A DNA stretch of 57,224 nucleotides from CAYGGE01 sp966250865 (GCA_966250865.1 CBINIT010000002.1:1-57224), one strand, 5' to 3'; counted from the stretch's first letter, positions 42,539 to 50,786 are shown. The notes: generated by a model from the sequence alone, not told the origin. Translations and numbers: made by a program.

Positions 42539-43864
42539 ATGCAAGCGAGCCTTCGATACAATTTAGCACAGTCACTTGGTAAAACCGCCGGCGCTCTCAG
42601 TCGCCGGCTTGGTTTTGGTGAGGGAGCAGTGTTGCCCGGAACAGTGGCGCTCCGTCTTGCGCCAAAGCTTATATATGATCGACGATCGTTTCTTCAAAGG
42701 GGCTGTATTGTCGTAACTGGGACTAACGGGAAGAGTACGACTACTGCATTGATCGTCGACTTTTTGCGATCATCCGGCTACAGTGTTTGCACTAACCCTA
42801 CAGGCGCTAATATGGCAAATGGGATTGCTACGACCTTGATCGAGTTGGCTCATCAAGTAGATTATGGTGTATTTGAGATCGACGAAGCTGTACTTCCAAA
42901 GATCGTGAACGATCTTCAGCCTACGCATGCAGTTATCTTGAATTTTACTCGTGACCAAATGGATCGTTACGCAGAGATCGATCAGTTGCTTGCTAAAATA
43001 TCGCAATGCTTAGATGGCTCACGTACGGAAATTATCTATAATTATGGCAATAGTAAGTCAGCACTTGTTGGCTTATCTTCGAAAAAGGCCTACGGCTATT
43101 ACCTAAAGCCAGGTTTTAAAGAGATTGATCAAACCATCTGTCCTTCCTGTAGCCGAGGCCTACTTCGTTATGTAACCCACTTAAGCACCCCTCGACTTTA
43201 CTGTAGTGAGTGCCAGACGTATTTAGGATCGCCCAATCTTATTCTCACCTACGATAAAGATACAGGAACTATTAATGGAGAAAGCTTAGCCGCACGAGCT
43301 GTTTCCCAGCAATCCGCCGACTCGCTTTCGGCTTGTGTATTGCTTGCTGATCGGCTCCAGATTACGAAAGAAAAGGTCATTAATTATAGCTTTCACCGCA
43401 TTGCGCAAGAGGCGCATCAGTACGACTTCCAGCGTAGTGGTGACCAGCGCTCTGTAATGCTCCAGCTGGCTAAGAACCCCGTGTCATTTAATGCAGCTAT
43501 AGACGCCGCCAATCGATCAAAGGCCGAGACGATCATGTTTGCGGTGAATCACAATCTCGCTGATGGGCATGATACATCGTGGCTTTGGGATGTTGACTTT
43601 GAACGTCTCGGCCACAAGGGCCAGATTGCTGTTTACGGCCAAGGTTCGTCCGATCTATTGGTTCGTCTGCAAGTTGCAGGTCTTCGTATGTCTCGAGTCG
43701 TGACCCCCGATTCGTTGGCTGAATATATAAGGGGCAGTCAGACCCTATTCATTGCGGCAAACTACACCGCTTACCGAGAGATAGAGTTCATCGTTAGATC
43801 TCTAGAGGATCGAGATAGAGAAATAACGAGCGAGGCGCAGATTCGCTATGGAGAGTTGCGATGA
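42539..43864 (+). CDS. murT: Lipid II isoglutaminyl synthase subunit MurT
   Basis: 441 residues. Mur-ligase P-loop VVTGTNGKSTTT near residue 58, a four-Cys zinc ribbon (CPSC near 202, CSEC near 222) that marks MurT, and the C-terminal WDVDFE with the catalytic Asp. MurT activates the D-Glu alpha-carboxylate of lipid II with ATP. The last 4 bp overlap gatD, the partner. Amidated peptidoglycan, a Gram-positive-type wall feature, is implied. Confidence 0.95.
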   Translation: MQASLRYNLAQSLGKTAGALSRRLGFGEGAVLPGTVALRLAPKLIYDRRSFLQRGCIVVTGTNGKSTTTALIVDFLRSSGYSVCTNPTGANMANGIATTLIELAHQVDYGVFEIDEAVLPKIVNDLQPTHAVILNFTRDQMDRYAEIDQLLAKISQCLDGSRTEIIYNYGNSKSALVGLSSKKAYGYYLKPGFKEIDQTICPSCSRGLLRYVTHLSTPRLYCSECQTYLGSPNLILTYDKDTGTINGESLAARAVSQQSADSLSACVLLADRLQITKEKVINYSFHRIAQEAHQYDFQRSGDQRSVMLQLAKNPVSFNAAIDAANRSKAETIMFAVNHNLADGHDTSWLWDVDFERLGHKGQIAVYGQGSSDLLVRLQVAGLRMSRVVTPDSLAEYIRGSQTLFIAANYTAYREIEFIVRSLEDRDREITSEAQIRYGELR

Positions 43865-44571
43865 CGACTATTGTCCAGCTTTATAGCGATGTGCTTTCCA
43901 CTTATGGTGATCGTGGCAATACCTTGTATATTCAGTACTTCTTGCGTAAACACGGTATCGTCAACCGGGTAGTATGGCACCGGTATGGGGAAGCTATTCC
44001 AGAGGCCGATATCTACGTCTTTGGTGGAGGTCAGGACGCAAGCCAGCGACTGGTTGCTTCTGATCTTCAAGATACGAATGGGGAATTACAGAAAAGATAT
44101 CTCACTACGGCTCATTGTTTAGCTATTTGTGGTGGCTATCAGCTACTTGGAGAGTACTATCAAATTTCAGACGGAAGTCGTATACAAGGTCTTGGCATCT
44201 TGCCAATAGTTACTCTCTCAGGGAAGAAGCGTTTTGTGGGGAAGGTTGTTGGTTGTCGATCTTTGGGGTCAACAAATCGGACCATTGTGGGATTTGAGAA
44301 TCATTCAGGTAGGACGTTTGCTATTGCTCAAGCTCGGCCGCTCTTACAGGTTGTAAGTGGACACGGTAATAACGCCCAGGACGGTACTGAAGGGATTGTC
44401 TTGGATAAGATTATTGGAACTTACCTTCACGGTCCGGTGATGGCTCGGAATCCTCATCTGCTAGCCTGGTGGCTTCGTGACTTATTGGTAAGTCAGCGGT
44501 TGCGATCAATAGACTTAAGTGGAGAGCGGGTTGCACATCGAAACTATCTTGACGCGCGATTTACTACTTAG
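43861..44571 (+). CDS. gatD: Lipid II isoglutaminyl synthase subunit GatD
   Basis: 236 residues, class I glutamine amidotransferase (CobB/CobQ-like). The nucleophile Cys is in LAICGGYQLLG near residue 90, and the His in GTYLHGPV near 187. It supplies ammonia to MurT for amidation of D-Glu in the stem peptide. Its start overlaps murT (ATGA), and its 3' end overlaps the CDF gene by 8 bp on the opposite strand. Confidence 0.95.
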   Translation: MTTIVQLYSDVLSTYGDRGNTLYIQYFLRKHGIVNRVVWHRYGEAIPEADIYVFGGGQDASQRLVASDLQDTNGELQKRYLTTAHCLAICGGYQLLGEYYQISDGSRIQGLGILPIVTLSGKKRFVGKVVGCRSLGSTNRTIVGFENHSGRTFAIAQARPLLQVVSGHGNNAQDGTEGIVLDKIIGTYLHGPVMARNPHLLAWWLRDLLVSQRLRSIDLSGERVAHRNYLDARFTT

Positions 44572-45505
44572 ATACTGATTTAGATACCGCGGAGATTACC
44601 GGCGTTTCTAACTCAATTTGGATGTGGTGGGCCGAAGGAATCTCTTGCTTCAGTTTCGCTTTTACCTTATCGATAAGTAACTCGATCTCATCGGTTGTCA
44701 GACCGTCCTCGACATGAACTTCCAAGTTGATGAGAATGCGGTCTGTCCCCATGTACATAGTCCGGAGATCGAGCACATCGTGGATATGGGTAAACCCGCG
44801 TACGGTTCCACGAATCAGATCTTCGATCTCTTTCGGTGCGCTTTTGCCGATAATTAAATCTTTTATTTCAATCACGAGGAAGAACGACAGAAAAGCGATG
44901 CTGAGCCCTATAATCATCGCTCCAATTCCGTCAAAGGCTTGATTGCCTGTGACCGCATAGAGACCAAGAGCAATAATGCCGAAGACGGCCGCAATGGTGC
45001 CCATCGAGTCAAGAACCAAGGTCGTTTTTGTTTCGACAAGATCGGGGTGACGGATGATATGCCAGAGTGATCGATTGGGATTATCCTGCTTGAGGCGTTG
45101 GTAGCTGAGGTTCAGAGCATAGCCGTTTGTCCCTAGACCAAATATGAGCGTGAGAAAACTTATGAGCAAATTGTCTACTGGTTCAGGGTGGAGAAACCGC
45201 TGAAATCCAAAGGCAAAGCTGAGCCCAGCGGTAAAGACGAGCATCACGCTTGCCGACAAGAAACTCCAGAAGTACAACTCTCGACCATAACCGAATCGAT
45301 TATCTCGATTAGCTCTTCGTTTCGAGCGTTGAAGCCCAAGAAGGAGGAATCCGGATGTAAGGAGGTCGGCCGCTCCTTGGATTGCCTGTGAGAGCATGAC
45401 GACACTCCCACTCATTATGGTGATGATGCAGTTCAGGATGACGTCACTGAGATCGACAACAAATGAGGTAAGGACAACTTGGCGGGCTGAGACTCGTTTT
45501 TTCAT
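44564..45505 (-). CDS. Cation diffusion facilitator family transporter
   Basis: 313 residues. Six membrane segments over the first 215 residues and a C-terminal cytoplasmic ferredoxin-like domain (DLIRGTVRGFTHIHDV..., INLEVHVEDGLTTDE). Metal-site candidates are QGAADLLTS in helix 2 and LVLDSMGTIAA in helix 5, where Zn/Mn exporters normally carry HxxxD and HxxxD; one His is replaced, so metal choice is open. It is third in the aquaporin-SPFH-CDF operon. Confidence 0.85.
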   Translation of the reverse strand: MKKRVSARQVVLTSFVVDLSDVILNCIITIMSGSVVMLSQAIQGAADLLTSGFLLLGLQRSKRRANRDNRFGYGRELYFWSFLSASVMLVFTAGLSFAFGFQRFLHPEPVDNLLISFLTLIFGLGTNGYALNLSYQRLKQDNPNRSLWHIIRHPDLVETKTTLVLDSMGTIAAVFGIIALGLYAVTGNQAFDGIGAMIIGLSIAFLSFFLVIEIKDLIIGKSAPKEIEDLIRGTVRGFTHIHDVLDLRTMYMGTDRILINLEVHVEDGLTTDEIELLIDKVKAKLKQEIPSAHHIQIELETPVISAVSKSVSK

Positions 45506-45507
45506 AA

Positions 45508-46254
45508 CTATCGCTTTGCTAGCCCTTCGATTGCCTTCAAGACCTCGACTGGTAGTGCGAAGACAACAGTATTGGATTTGTCTGAGCTAAGATCGTTAAT
45601 TGAGTTAAGGGTTCGAAGATGGAGCGCCCCAGGAACGGCACTTAACATCTCAGCAGCTTTGGCTAAGTTTTCAGCAGCAATCGCTTCACCTTCGGCTTTT
45701 GTAATAACGGCACGTTTCTCTCGTTCTGCTTCTGCCTGTCGGGCGATAACCCGCTGCATGTCTTCGGGGAGTGAAATGTCTTTGAGCTCAACATTATCTA
45801 CCTTAATGCCCCAAGCGTCGGTTGCCGCATCGACAATCGTTTTAATTCGATCGGAAATGGTGCTTCTTTCTGAGAGGAGTTGATCGAGCGTAACTTCGCC
45901 GACAACATTCCGCATCGTGGTCTGAGCCAGCTGGCTGGTTGCAAAATAGAAATCTTCAACTTCAAGGACTGCCTTGCTGGCATCAACAACTTTATAGTAG
46001 ATAACTGCGTTAATTTTGGTCGAGACATTATCTTTGGTGATTGCATCTTGATTTGGTACGTCAACGGCCTTGGTACGGACGTCTACTTTGGTGTAGCTTT
46101 GGAAGATAGGCAGTATAACGCGCCAACCGGGTTGCATAATTCCGCTAAAACGGCCAAAGGTAAACTTTACGCCTCGCTGGTACTGGTTAACCTGTCGCAG
46201 GCTGATAAGAAGAATGGCGACAATAATTCCCATAGCTATTGATGTGATGTCCAT
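45508..46254 (-). CDS. SPFH/stomatin-like (slipin) protein
   Basis: 248 residues. An N-terminal membrane hairpin (about 3-19) followed by the SPFH domain (RQVNQYQRGVKFTFGRFSG ... VDVRTKAVDVPNQDAITKDNV) and the oligomerisation helix EDMQRVIARQAEAEREKRAVITKAEGEA, which is nearly invariant in slipins. Slipins scaffold membrane microdomains and often regulate proteases or channels. It lies between aquaporin and CDF genes, 15 bp after the former. Confidence 0.92.
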   Translation of the reverse strand: MDITSIAMGIIVAILLISLRQVNQYQRGVKFTFGRFSGIMQPGWRVILPIFQSYTKVDVRTKAVDVPNQDAITKDNVSTKINAVIYYKVVDASKAVLEVEDFYFATSQLAQTTMRNVVGEVTLDQLLSERSTISDRIKTIVDAATDAWGIKVDNVELKDISLPEDMQRVIARQAEAEREKRAVITKAEGEAIAAENLAKAAEMLSAVPGALHLRTLNSINDLSSDKSNTVVFALPVEVLKAIEGLAKR

Positions 46255-46269
46255 GATCGATCTCCAAAC

Positions 46270-46902
46270 TTATTTTGCAGCTTTTTGGAGGTAGCGGAAG
46301 CTGATGGCTGCTAGCAGGCTACCGATAACAGGCGCTACGAGGTAATTAGCAAGATACATGAGGAGTTTAGTCCCGTGGCCAACAAACTCCTTTGCATCGA
46401 CGAGCAGGGGACCCACGCCGACTGCGGGATTAAAAACGGCACCGGAAATTGGCCCAACGGCAGTCGCACCGGCCATGACGGTAAGGCCAATTGCTGCTCC
46501 GTAATAAAAGTTATTCTTTACTCGATCAGGTAGGGCGACGTGCAAGACCACAGAGACGAGGGCGAAGGTAAAGATGACTTCACAGACGAAAGCCAGCCAG
46601 AAACTCAGCTGTTCATTGGCTGCCGGAATAAAGGGCTGCTGGGCCATGGCGTAGAATAGACTTGCTGCCAGTATGGCGCCTATCAGTTGAGCGATAATAT
46701 AGCGAACAGCTTCGTTCGGCTTCATTTTGCCGACAAATACCATTCCTAGGGTAACAGCCGGATTGTAGTGTGCACCTGAAATGTAGGCACCCATGTAAAC
46801 CATGGCGATAAGGATTGCGCCAATGGCAATAGGGTCTCCGGCCAGGGCAATCGTAATGACAAGAAAGAATGTTCCAAGAGCTTCGACGAGATATTTTTGC
46901 AT
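46270..46902 (-). CDS. Aquaporin / MIP family channel
   Basis: 210 residues, six membrane helices. First NPA box GAHYNPAVTLG near residue 62; second NPA box GAVFNPAVGVGP near 155. Most aquaporins and glyceroporins have Arg right after the second NPA (selectivity filter); here it is Val. The pore may be wider or less polar than in AqpZ, with unclear substrate. An AGAGGA site precedes the ATG. It heads the operon with SPFH and CDF genes. Confidence 0.9.
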   Translation of the reverse strand: MQKYLVEALGTFFLVITIALAGDPIAIGAILIAMVYMGAYISGAHYNPAVTLGMVFVGKMKPNEAVRYIIAQLIGAILAASLFYAMAQQPFIPAANEQLSFWLAFVCEVIFTFALVSVVLHVALPDRVKNNFYYGAAIGLTVMAGATAVGPISGAVFNPAVGVGPLLVDAKEFVGHGTKLLMYLANYLVAPVIGSLLAAISFRYLQKAAK

Positions 46903-47069
46903 AGATCCTCTTTCTGCTTAATGACATCCTTATTGTGTCATGACTTTACTGGGTCGACAAGGTTTTTGTGAGGTTTGTACATTTATTGAATAATGAGCGA
47001 GAAAAAACTGGCCATTTGCTTAATACATCATGATAGCTGAAGATGTAAAGTGAAATAGAAGGAGATGCT

Positions 47070-47231
47070 ATGGCAGATAAAAAAAGTGAGCAAGAAGATG
47101 TCGCTGATGCTGGCGGTAAATTAAGTGCCGGTGCTCTTGTTGGGAAGGCAGCCTTAGAAGATGCATCAGGAATAGCCGATCTCTCAGGTGCTGCGGATGC
47201 GGCAAGCGGAGTTGCTAATTTACCCGGATAG
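47070..47231 (+). CDS. Small Ala/Gly-rich protein upstream of tmRNA
   Basis: 53 residues beginning MADKKSEQEDVADAGGKLSA, with a GAAGGAG site. The mid and C-terminal part is Ala/Gly/Ser/Asp-rich with no aromatic residues and no membrane helix. No family is recognised. A second small gene follows after 35 bp with its own strong ribosome site, so the two form a little operon ahead of ssrA. Confidence 0.6.
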   Translation: MADKKSEQEDVADAGGKLSAGALVGKAALEDASGIADLSGAADAASGVANLPG

Positions 47232-47266
47232 TGGTATGCCTAACCTAAGAGAGGAGGTGGTAAGTA

Positions 47267-47440
47267 ATGGCAAACAACGGACAAAAGAAAGATAAATATA
47301 GTGACGAAGATATTGAGACGCTCTTTGAAGATATTGGAAAGATTCCCGTATTTGATCGCTACAATACGAATAAGAAGCATCAGGTAGACGATGCACCAAC
47401 GAGCCAGAGCGGTGATTCTCAAGATCAAGACAACGCTTGA
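47267..47440 (+). CDS. Small acidic hydrophilic protein upstream of tmRNA
   Basis: 57 residues, AGGAGGTGG site, beginning MANNGQKKDKYSDEDIETLF. A short helix (DEDIETLFEDIGKI) is followed by a Gln/Asp/Ser-rich tail that is probably disordered. No family is recognised. Stop TGA shows standard decoding. The -35 of the tmRNA promoter overlaps its end. Confidence 0.6.
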   Translation: MANNGQKKDKYSDEDIETLFEDIGKIPVFDRYNTNKKHQVDDAPTSQSGDSQDQDNA

Positions 47441-47465
47441 AGTGTAGTCAAAAGTACTATATACT
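47437..47465 (+). promoter_or_regulatory. Promoter of tmRNA
   Basis: TTGAAG (47437-47442), 17 nt, TATACT (47460-47465). It gives a start about 20 nt before the mature 5' end, matching RNase P processing of tmRNA. Confidence 0.65.
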
Positions 47466-47494
47466 ACATACACTGTTCTTTGACAGTTAATTTT

Positions 47495-47880
47495 GGGGCT
47501 GTATTGGCTTCGACGGGTAGAGCCTGAAGAAGAAACGTGCGAGCCGCATTGTTCACGTACGAACAAACCTTCTAAGTGCAAACTTAGTTAGCCGTGTCCA
47601 AAACGCCATTGCTTCTGCATTTGGTGCTATGACTCCGGCTTTTGCAACCGTCTAAATCCGGTTGTCGTCACTTCTAGTGTATCTACCGCTAGAGCCGTGG
47701 CGTAATATTGTAGATTGCACCTGCGAAGAGTCTCGCTGTACGTAGCTAAGTTTACTGCAAGTGCAACGGTTGCTTCTTGTCTATTCAACGGCAATCGCCA
47801 AGACTTTGAATAGTCTACGCTCGTAGTACGTTTCCCTATTCACTACTCGGACAGGGGTTCGACTCCCCTCAGCTCCACCA
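47495..47880 (+). ncRNA. ssrA: tmRNA (transfer-messenger RNA)
   Basis: 386 nt, one piece. The 5' end GGGGCTG pairs with CAGCTCC before the encoded ACCA, including the G3-U pair that fixes alanine charging; GTATTGGCTTCGACGGG and the T arm GGGGTTCGACTCCCC are typical. The tag frame ends at TAA 47653-47655, exactly in the loop of the hairpin CAACCG/CGGTTG (47645-47664), as in other tmRNAs. In that frame the tag ends GAMTPAFATV rather than LAA. The resume codon is not settled: AGC 47590 follows TAGTT like the E. coli TAGTC-GCA pattern; GCA 47578 and GCC 47605 are alternatives. Confidence 0.95.
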
Positions 47881-47881
47881 G

Positions 47882-47921
47882 AAAAACACGCTTATGCCCG
47901 TTAGGGTAAAAGCGTGTTTTT
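47882..47921 (+). terminator. Terminator directly after tmRNA
   Basis: AAAAACACGCT pairs with AGCGTGTTTTT, 11-bp stem with U-rich 3' arm, beginning one nt after the tmRNA CCA. If the element boundary is right, this terminator was brought by the element. Confidence 0.85.
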
Positions 47922-47988
47922 CTTTCTGATCAGGTCTCGAGCTTGGTCTAATGCCAAAACTCATGACACTTTAGTTTTTTGAAAAATA

Positions 47989-49680
47989 CTACCCTCTAGT
48001 TCTAAGGGTATCGTTATATTTTTTCAAGGCATACAAGTATTTTTGCCTCTGTTCTTCACTAAGACCTGATTTCATTTTTCTATAGAAATCCTGTACCGCT
48101 TCAATCTTCTGAATCGCCTTTCCACTGCCGGTCGCATATGCCGCAGGATTCTCAAGAAAACTATTGAATCGATTTAGTTCAGATTTCGTTAAGGGGGAAT
48201 TAGTGTTTTTAGTCGGCATGGATGATGGACTAGCTGACACCTCCCTCTTTTTGGTCGAAGTTCCCAACATAAATTGCTGTACCATTGGATCCGTCTTTAT
48301 ATCAGATAGATTTATAGTCTGCTCTATCGATAGACCATTAAGACTTCTGCATCGACTAAATGCGACATAGGCCTGGCCATCGGTAAAAGTACCATTTCCG
48401 AAATTAATATGTACTTTCTCATAAGATTTCCCTTGAGACTTATGAATAGTCATAGCCCAAGCCAGCTTTATAGGGAGTTGGATGAACTTTCCCGTCACGA
48501 CTGGAGCAACCCGCCCTAGTTCATCGTCGTATACGAACTCAACTTTTTCCCAGACGTTCAATCCTATATCGTCGTAGGTATTGTCTTCAAAGACCACCCT
48601 TACAGAATTTACCCCAAGAAGTGATACTTGACCAATGTCACCATTTACCCATTTTCCTGTCTTGTCGTTGTTAAGTAACATAACTTTGGCACCTGGCTTT
48701 AACTCTAGCTCAATATCAGTTGGAACTGATTTTTCGTCAAAATTATCTATTAACTGCCCTTTGTATAGGACTGATTCACCAGGCAACTTCTCAAGTTCAG
48801 TTTTATTAATCGATTTTACCAGCGCATTTGTTGTAACTAGGTTTATTGAGAACTTGTCAGGCATATTCTGAGATACATGACGATTTAATCCGTCAATATC
48901 ATTCTGCTTAACTTCACCAGACCTGATTCTATTAAGTAAGCCCTTAAACGTGTTGTCGCTCTGTCGATATACCTTGGTCAGCTCATACGTTTTAAAATTG
49001 GCGGACTTGTATGAGTGTGCACTGAAAAAATGTGGGCTAGTATAATGTCCATTAAAAAGCTTTAGCTCGGACGTGGTTACTACGGGTGGCAATTGATAAG
49101 GGTCCCCAACAGCAATAATCTGCACGCCTCCAAACGGCTCGTCGCTTGACCTATTTAAACGCAATGCCTTGTCAATACAATCGAGCATATCGGCTCGTAC
49201 CATCGAAATCTCATCAATTATTAAGGTTTCAATATTTCGTATAACCAAACGCTTGTTTGGCTTCGCTAGTTTGACCGTATGGGGCGTAATGTCAATATAG
49301 AAACCAAAGAATGAGTGAATAGTTTGCCCTTGGACATTTATGGCTGCTATACCGGTAGGCGCTATGACAGCATGATTTTTTGTTGTCGTAGCCCTAAAAT
49401 ATTGGATGAGTGTTGACTTGCCTGCTCCCGCCTTACCCGTAAGAAATATATTCTGCTTTGTCGAGGCCATGGCAAACAAAACCTCTTCAATCTCTGGCGT
49501 TATCTCCATTTCTGGTTCTTCCAGCTGGATAGCTTCGCGTGGTCTTCTTCTCGCTAATTTTTCCGTGACGTTACGGCCTTCTGGGTTAATGTACGATACC
49601 TTCTCTCGTTGGGTGGAAGACTTACTTGAGAAAAACGAGACAATCGCCCCGATAATAATTAATAGAATTATAGTTTCCAT
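47989..49680 (-). CDS. Pif1-like helicase with N-terminal membrane anchor
   Basis: 563 residues. A hydrophobic N-terminal helix (about 3-18), a charged linker, then a superfamily-1B helicase: Walker A LTGKAGAGKSTLI near residue 83, IDEISMV near 155, GDPYQLPPV near 190, and the late AMTIHKSQGKSYE and VAFSRCRSL near 430-455. A C-terminal tail of about 90 residues follows, without a recognised domain. Pif1 helicases unwind DNA and RNA-DNA hybrids; the membrane anchor is unusual. -10 TATACT (49687-49692) ends 6 nt before the ATG, suggesting a leaderless mRNA. The base composition looks more A+T-rich than the neighbours. Confidence 0.88.
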   Translation of the reverse strand: METIILLIIIGAIVSFFSSKSSTQREKVSYINPEGRNVTEKLARRRPREAIQLEEPEMEITPEIEEVLFAMASTKQNIFLTGKAGAGKSTLIQYFRATTTKNHAVIAPTGIAAINVQGQTIHSFFGFYIDITPHTVKLAKPNKRLVIRNIETLIIDEISMVRADMLDCIDKALRLNRSSDEPFGGVQIIAVGDPYQLPPVVTTSELKLFNGHYTSPHFFSAHSYKSANFKTYELTKVYRQSDNTFKGLLNRIRSGEVKQNDIDGLNRHVSQNMPDKFSINLVTTNALVKSINKTELEKLPGESVLYKGQLIDNFDEKSVPTDIELELKPGAKVMLLNNDKTGKWVNGDIGQVSLLGVNSVRVVFEDNTYDDIGLNVWEKVEFVYDDELGRVAPVVTGKFIQLPIKLAWAMTIHKSQGKSYEKVHINFGNGTFTDGQAYVAFSRCRSLNGLSIEQTINLSDIKTDPMVQQFMLGTSTKKREVSASPSSMPTKNTNSPLTKSELNRFNSFLENPAAYATGSGKAIQKIEAVQDFYRKMKSGLSEEQRQKYLYALKKYNDTLRTRG

Positions 49681-49916
49681 ATTGATAGTATATCTCAGTT
49701 TTAAGAAACAATCATATCGTAGGTAGCTTTTAGCGCCGTAGATCGTAGCATTATCCTGGCATTCTTAGGCTATGAAGGTAATCAAGGATGCATGCCGAGA
49801 CGGCACCCTTACGCGGCCGAAAGAGATTCCCGCTCTCTATATAGTAGCCTTAGATTAGGTCATATATGATTAGATGCTCGAAAAAAAGTCTTCCAAAAAA
49901 TACCGCTATGGTCCAC

Positions 49917-49958
49917 TAGACGAATAATGGTCACTGCAAGGTGGCCGTTTTTCGTCTA
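49917..49958. other. Long hairpin in the element's non-coding part
   Basis: TAGACGAA (49917-49924) pairs with TTCGTCTA (49951-49958), and GGTCAC pairs with GTGGCC inside, around TGCAAG. It lies in the 350-bp stretch between the helicase promoter and the right repeat, where I see no coding frame. It could be a terminator, an RNA or a recombination site. Confidence 0.4.
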
Positions 49959-50052
49959 TGAGTAAAATAAATAGGAGTCGAAGGGGCGCGAGCCTGGTGT
50001 AGTGCCCAGCTAAAGAGAGTAGTGACGCGATAAAATTCCCTCAGCTCCACTG

Positions 50053-50090
50053 AACTAAGCATGCTCACCGAACAGGTGGGTCTTTTAGTT
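50053..50090 (+). terminator. Terminator-like hairpin beyond the right repeat
   Basis: AACTAA pairs with TTAGTT and CACC with GGTG inside, with CTTTTAGTTT on the 3' side. It immediately follows the repeated tmRNA end and may be the original terminator of ssrA. Confidence 0.5.
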
Positions 50091-50102
50091 TGACATATGT
50101 TA

Positions 50103-50131
50103 TTGACAAGCCAGCACATAAGAGATATCTT
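50103..50131 (+). promoter_or_regulatory. Promoter of the second zinc-ribbon gene
   Basis: TTGACA (50103-50108), 17 nt, TATCTT (50126-50131). The start would be near 50138, just ahead of a three-way-junction leader. Confidence 0.75.
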
Positions 50132-50139
50132 TACCTTAT

Positions 50140-50264
50140 GTCAACCTATAAACACGTTATCGCTGGTTTGCCAGTACCACCAGGCCCGGAGGCTTGGTAG
50201 GTTAGACGTGGTATAAAGTCGACAAAACCTTACCGGCCTCCCGAATCTGCGGGTGGCTTTTTTG
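50140..50264 (+). promoter_or_regulatory. Attenuator-like leader of unknown class
   Basis: P1: GTCAACCTA (50140-50148) pairs with TAGGTT-a-GAC (50198-50207). Inside are CTGG-TTTG-CCAG (50163-50174) and CCAGGCC-CGGA-GGCTTGG (50180-50197). A terminator follows: GCC-T-CCCG pairs with CGGG-T-GGC (50236-50257), then seven T. GGAGGC (50188-50193) is an exact complement of GCCTCC (50236-50241), giving a ready antiterminator that would also open the second hairpin. There is no T-box motif. It matches no riboswitch consensus I can recall. Sensing function is inferred from architecture. Confidence 0.6.
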
Positions 50265-50288
50265 TTGGTGGCGAAAGGAGAGGGGGAA

Positions 50289-50786
50289 GTGAAGACGCGC
50301 ACAAATCGAGTAGCACCTGCTGGTGATTGCTGTCCTAGGTGTAAGATTACCGGTCAGTCACGCTTTCTGACTGAGCGCTACTCTACCGGAAACTATCGTT
50401 GCAGCAACTGTAGGGCTGCGGTGAAATGGTACCGCGTGGCTGAGCATATGGTCGCTGCGTTGACAGCAGAGGGATATCAAGTACGGCGTGCGGGGAGCCA
50501 CTGGCGGGTATGGGCTGTGCAGCCGCCCTGTCAGCCGGAAAAGTCCGAGTACCCTAGCTGTCCTGGCGAGCGATGCGTCTGTAGCGGTCAGCAGGAGGTG
50601 GGTAACGAACAGTTTATGGCGCTTAGTGCATCACGTAAGCGATACCGTTGCGTCACGTGTGGTGCTACCCTTTACTGGCTGCGAATCAGGGCAGGTCAAG
50701 TAAGCTCTGATCTTGAGGTCCTCTCGGAAATTCGCAAAGAGGGAGTCGTTCAGTTCTGTTGGGTCTTGGCCGCTAGCTCCAGATAG
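50289..50786 (+). CDS. Two-zinc-ribbon protein, paralogue of the T-box-controlled protein
   Basis: 165 residues from GTG 50289, preceded by AGGAGAGGGG; an upstream ATG lacks a site. Ribbon 1: CCPRC near residue 14 and CSNC near 41. Ribbon 2: ERCVC near 97 and YRCVTCGATLYW near 121. Ribbon 2 is like the single ribbon at 3456-3689 (ERC-x-C-x-G ... YC-x-x-CG-x-T-x-x-W). Ribbon 1 is a divergent version ending VKWYR. The family is not known to me. Both members start GTG-AAG and lie behind attenuator leaders, so shared control logic is likely. Confidence 0.72.
   Translation: MKTRTNRVAPAGDCCPRCKITGQSRFLTERYSTGNYRCSNCRAAVKWYRVAEHMVAALTAEGYQVRRAGSHWRVWAVQPPCQPEKSEYPSCPGERCVCSGQQEVGNEQFMALSASRKRYRCVTCGATLYWLRIRAGQVSSDLEVLSEIRKEGVVQFCWVLAASSR

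Larger units (their letters stand above)
47866..50050. mobile_element. Putative integrated element in the tmRNA 3' end
   Basis: CCCTCAGCTCCAC at the tmRNA 3' end (47866-47878) recurs in the same orientation at 50038-50050, as 14 of 15 positions when one more base on each side is counted (TCCCCTCAG versus TTCCCTCAG). tmRNA genes are classic integration sites, with the repeat marking attL and attR. The interval holds a terminator, the Pif1-like helicase gene and a 350-bp non-coding part. A terminator-like hairpin just beyond the right repeat could be the original tmRNA terminator. No integrase is present, so this would be a remnant or a satellite moved in trans. Confidence 0.6.

Noticed and set aside
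50140..50264. Second T-box in front of the two-ribbon gene
   Set aside because: There is no AGGGTGGNACCGCG element; only the general attenuator plan is shared.
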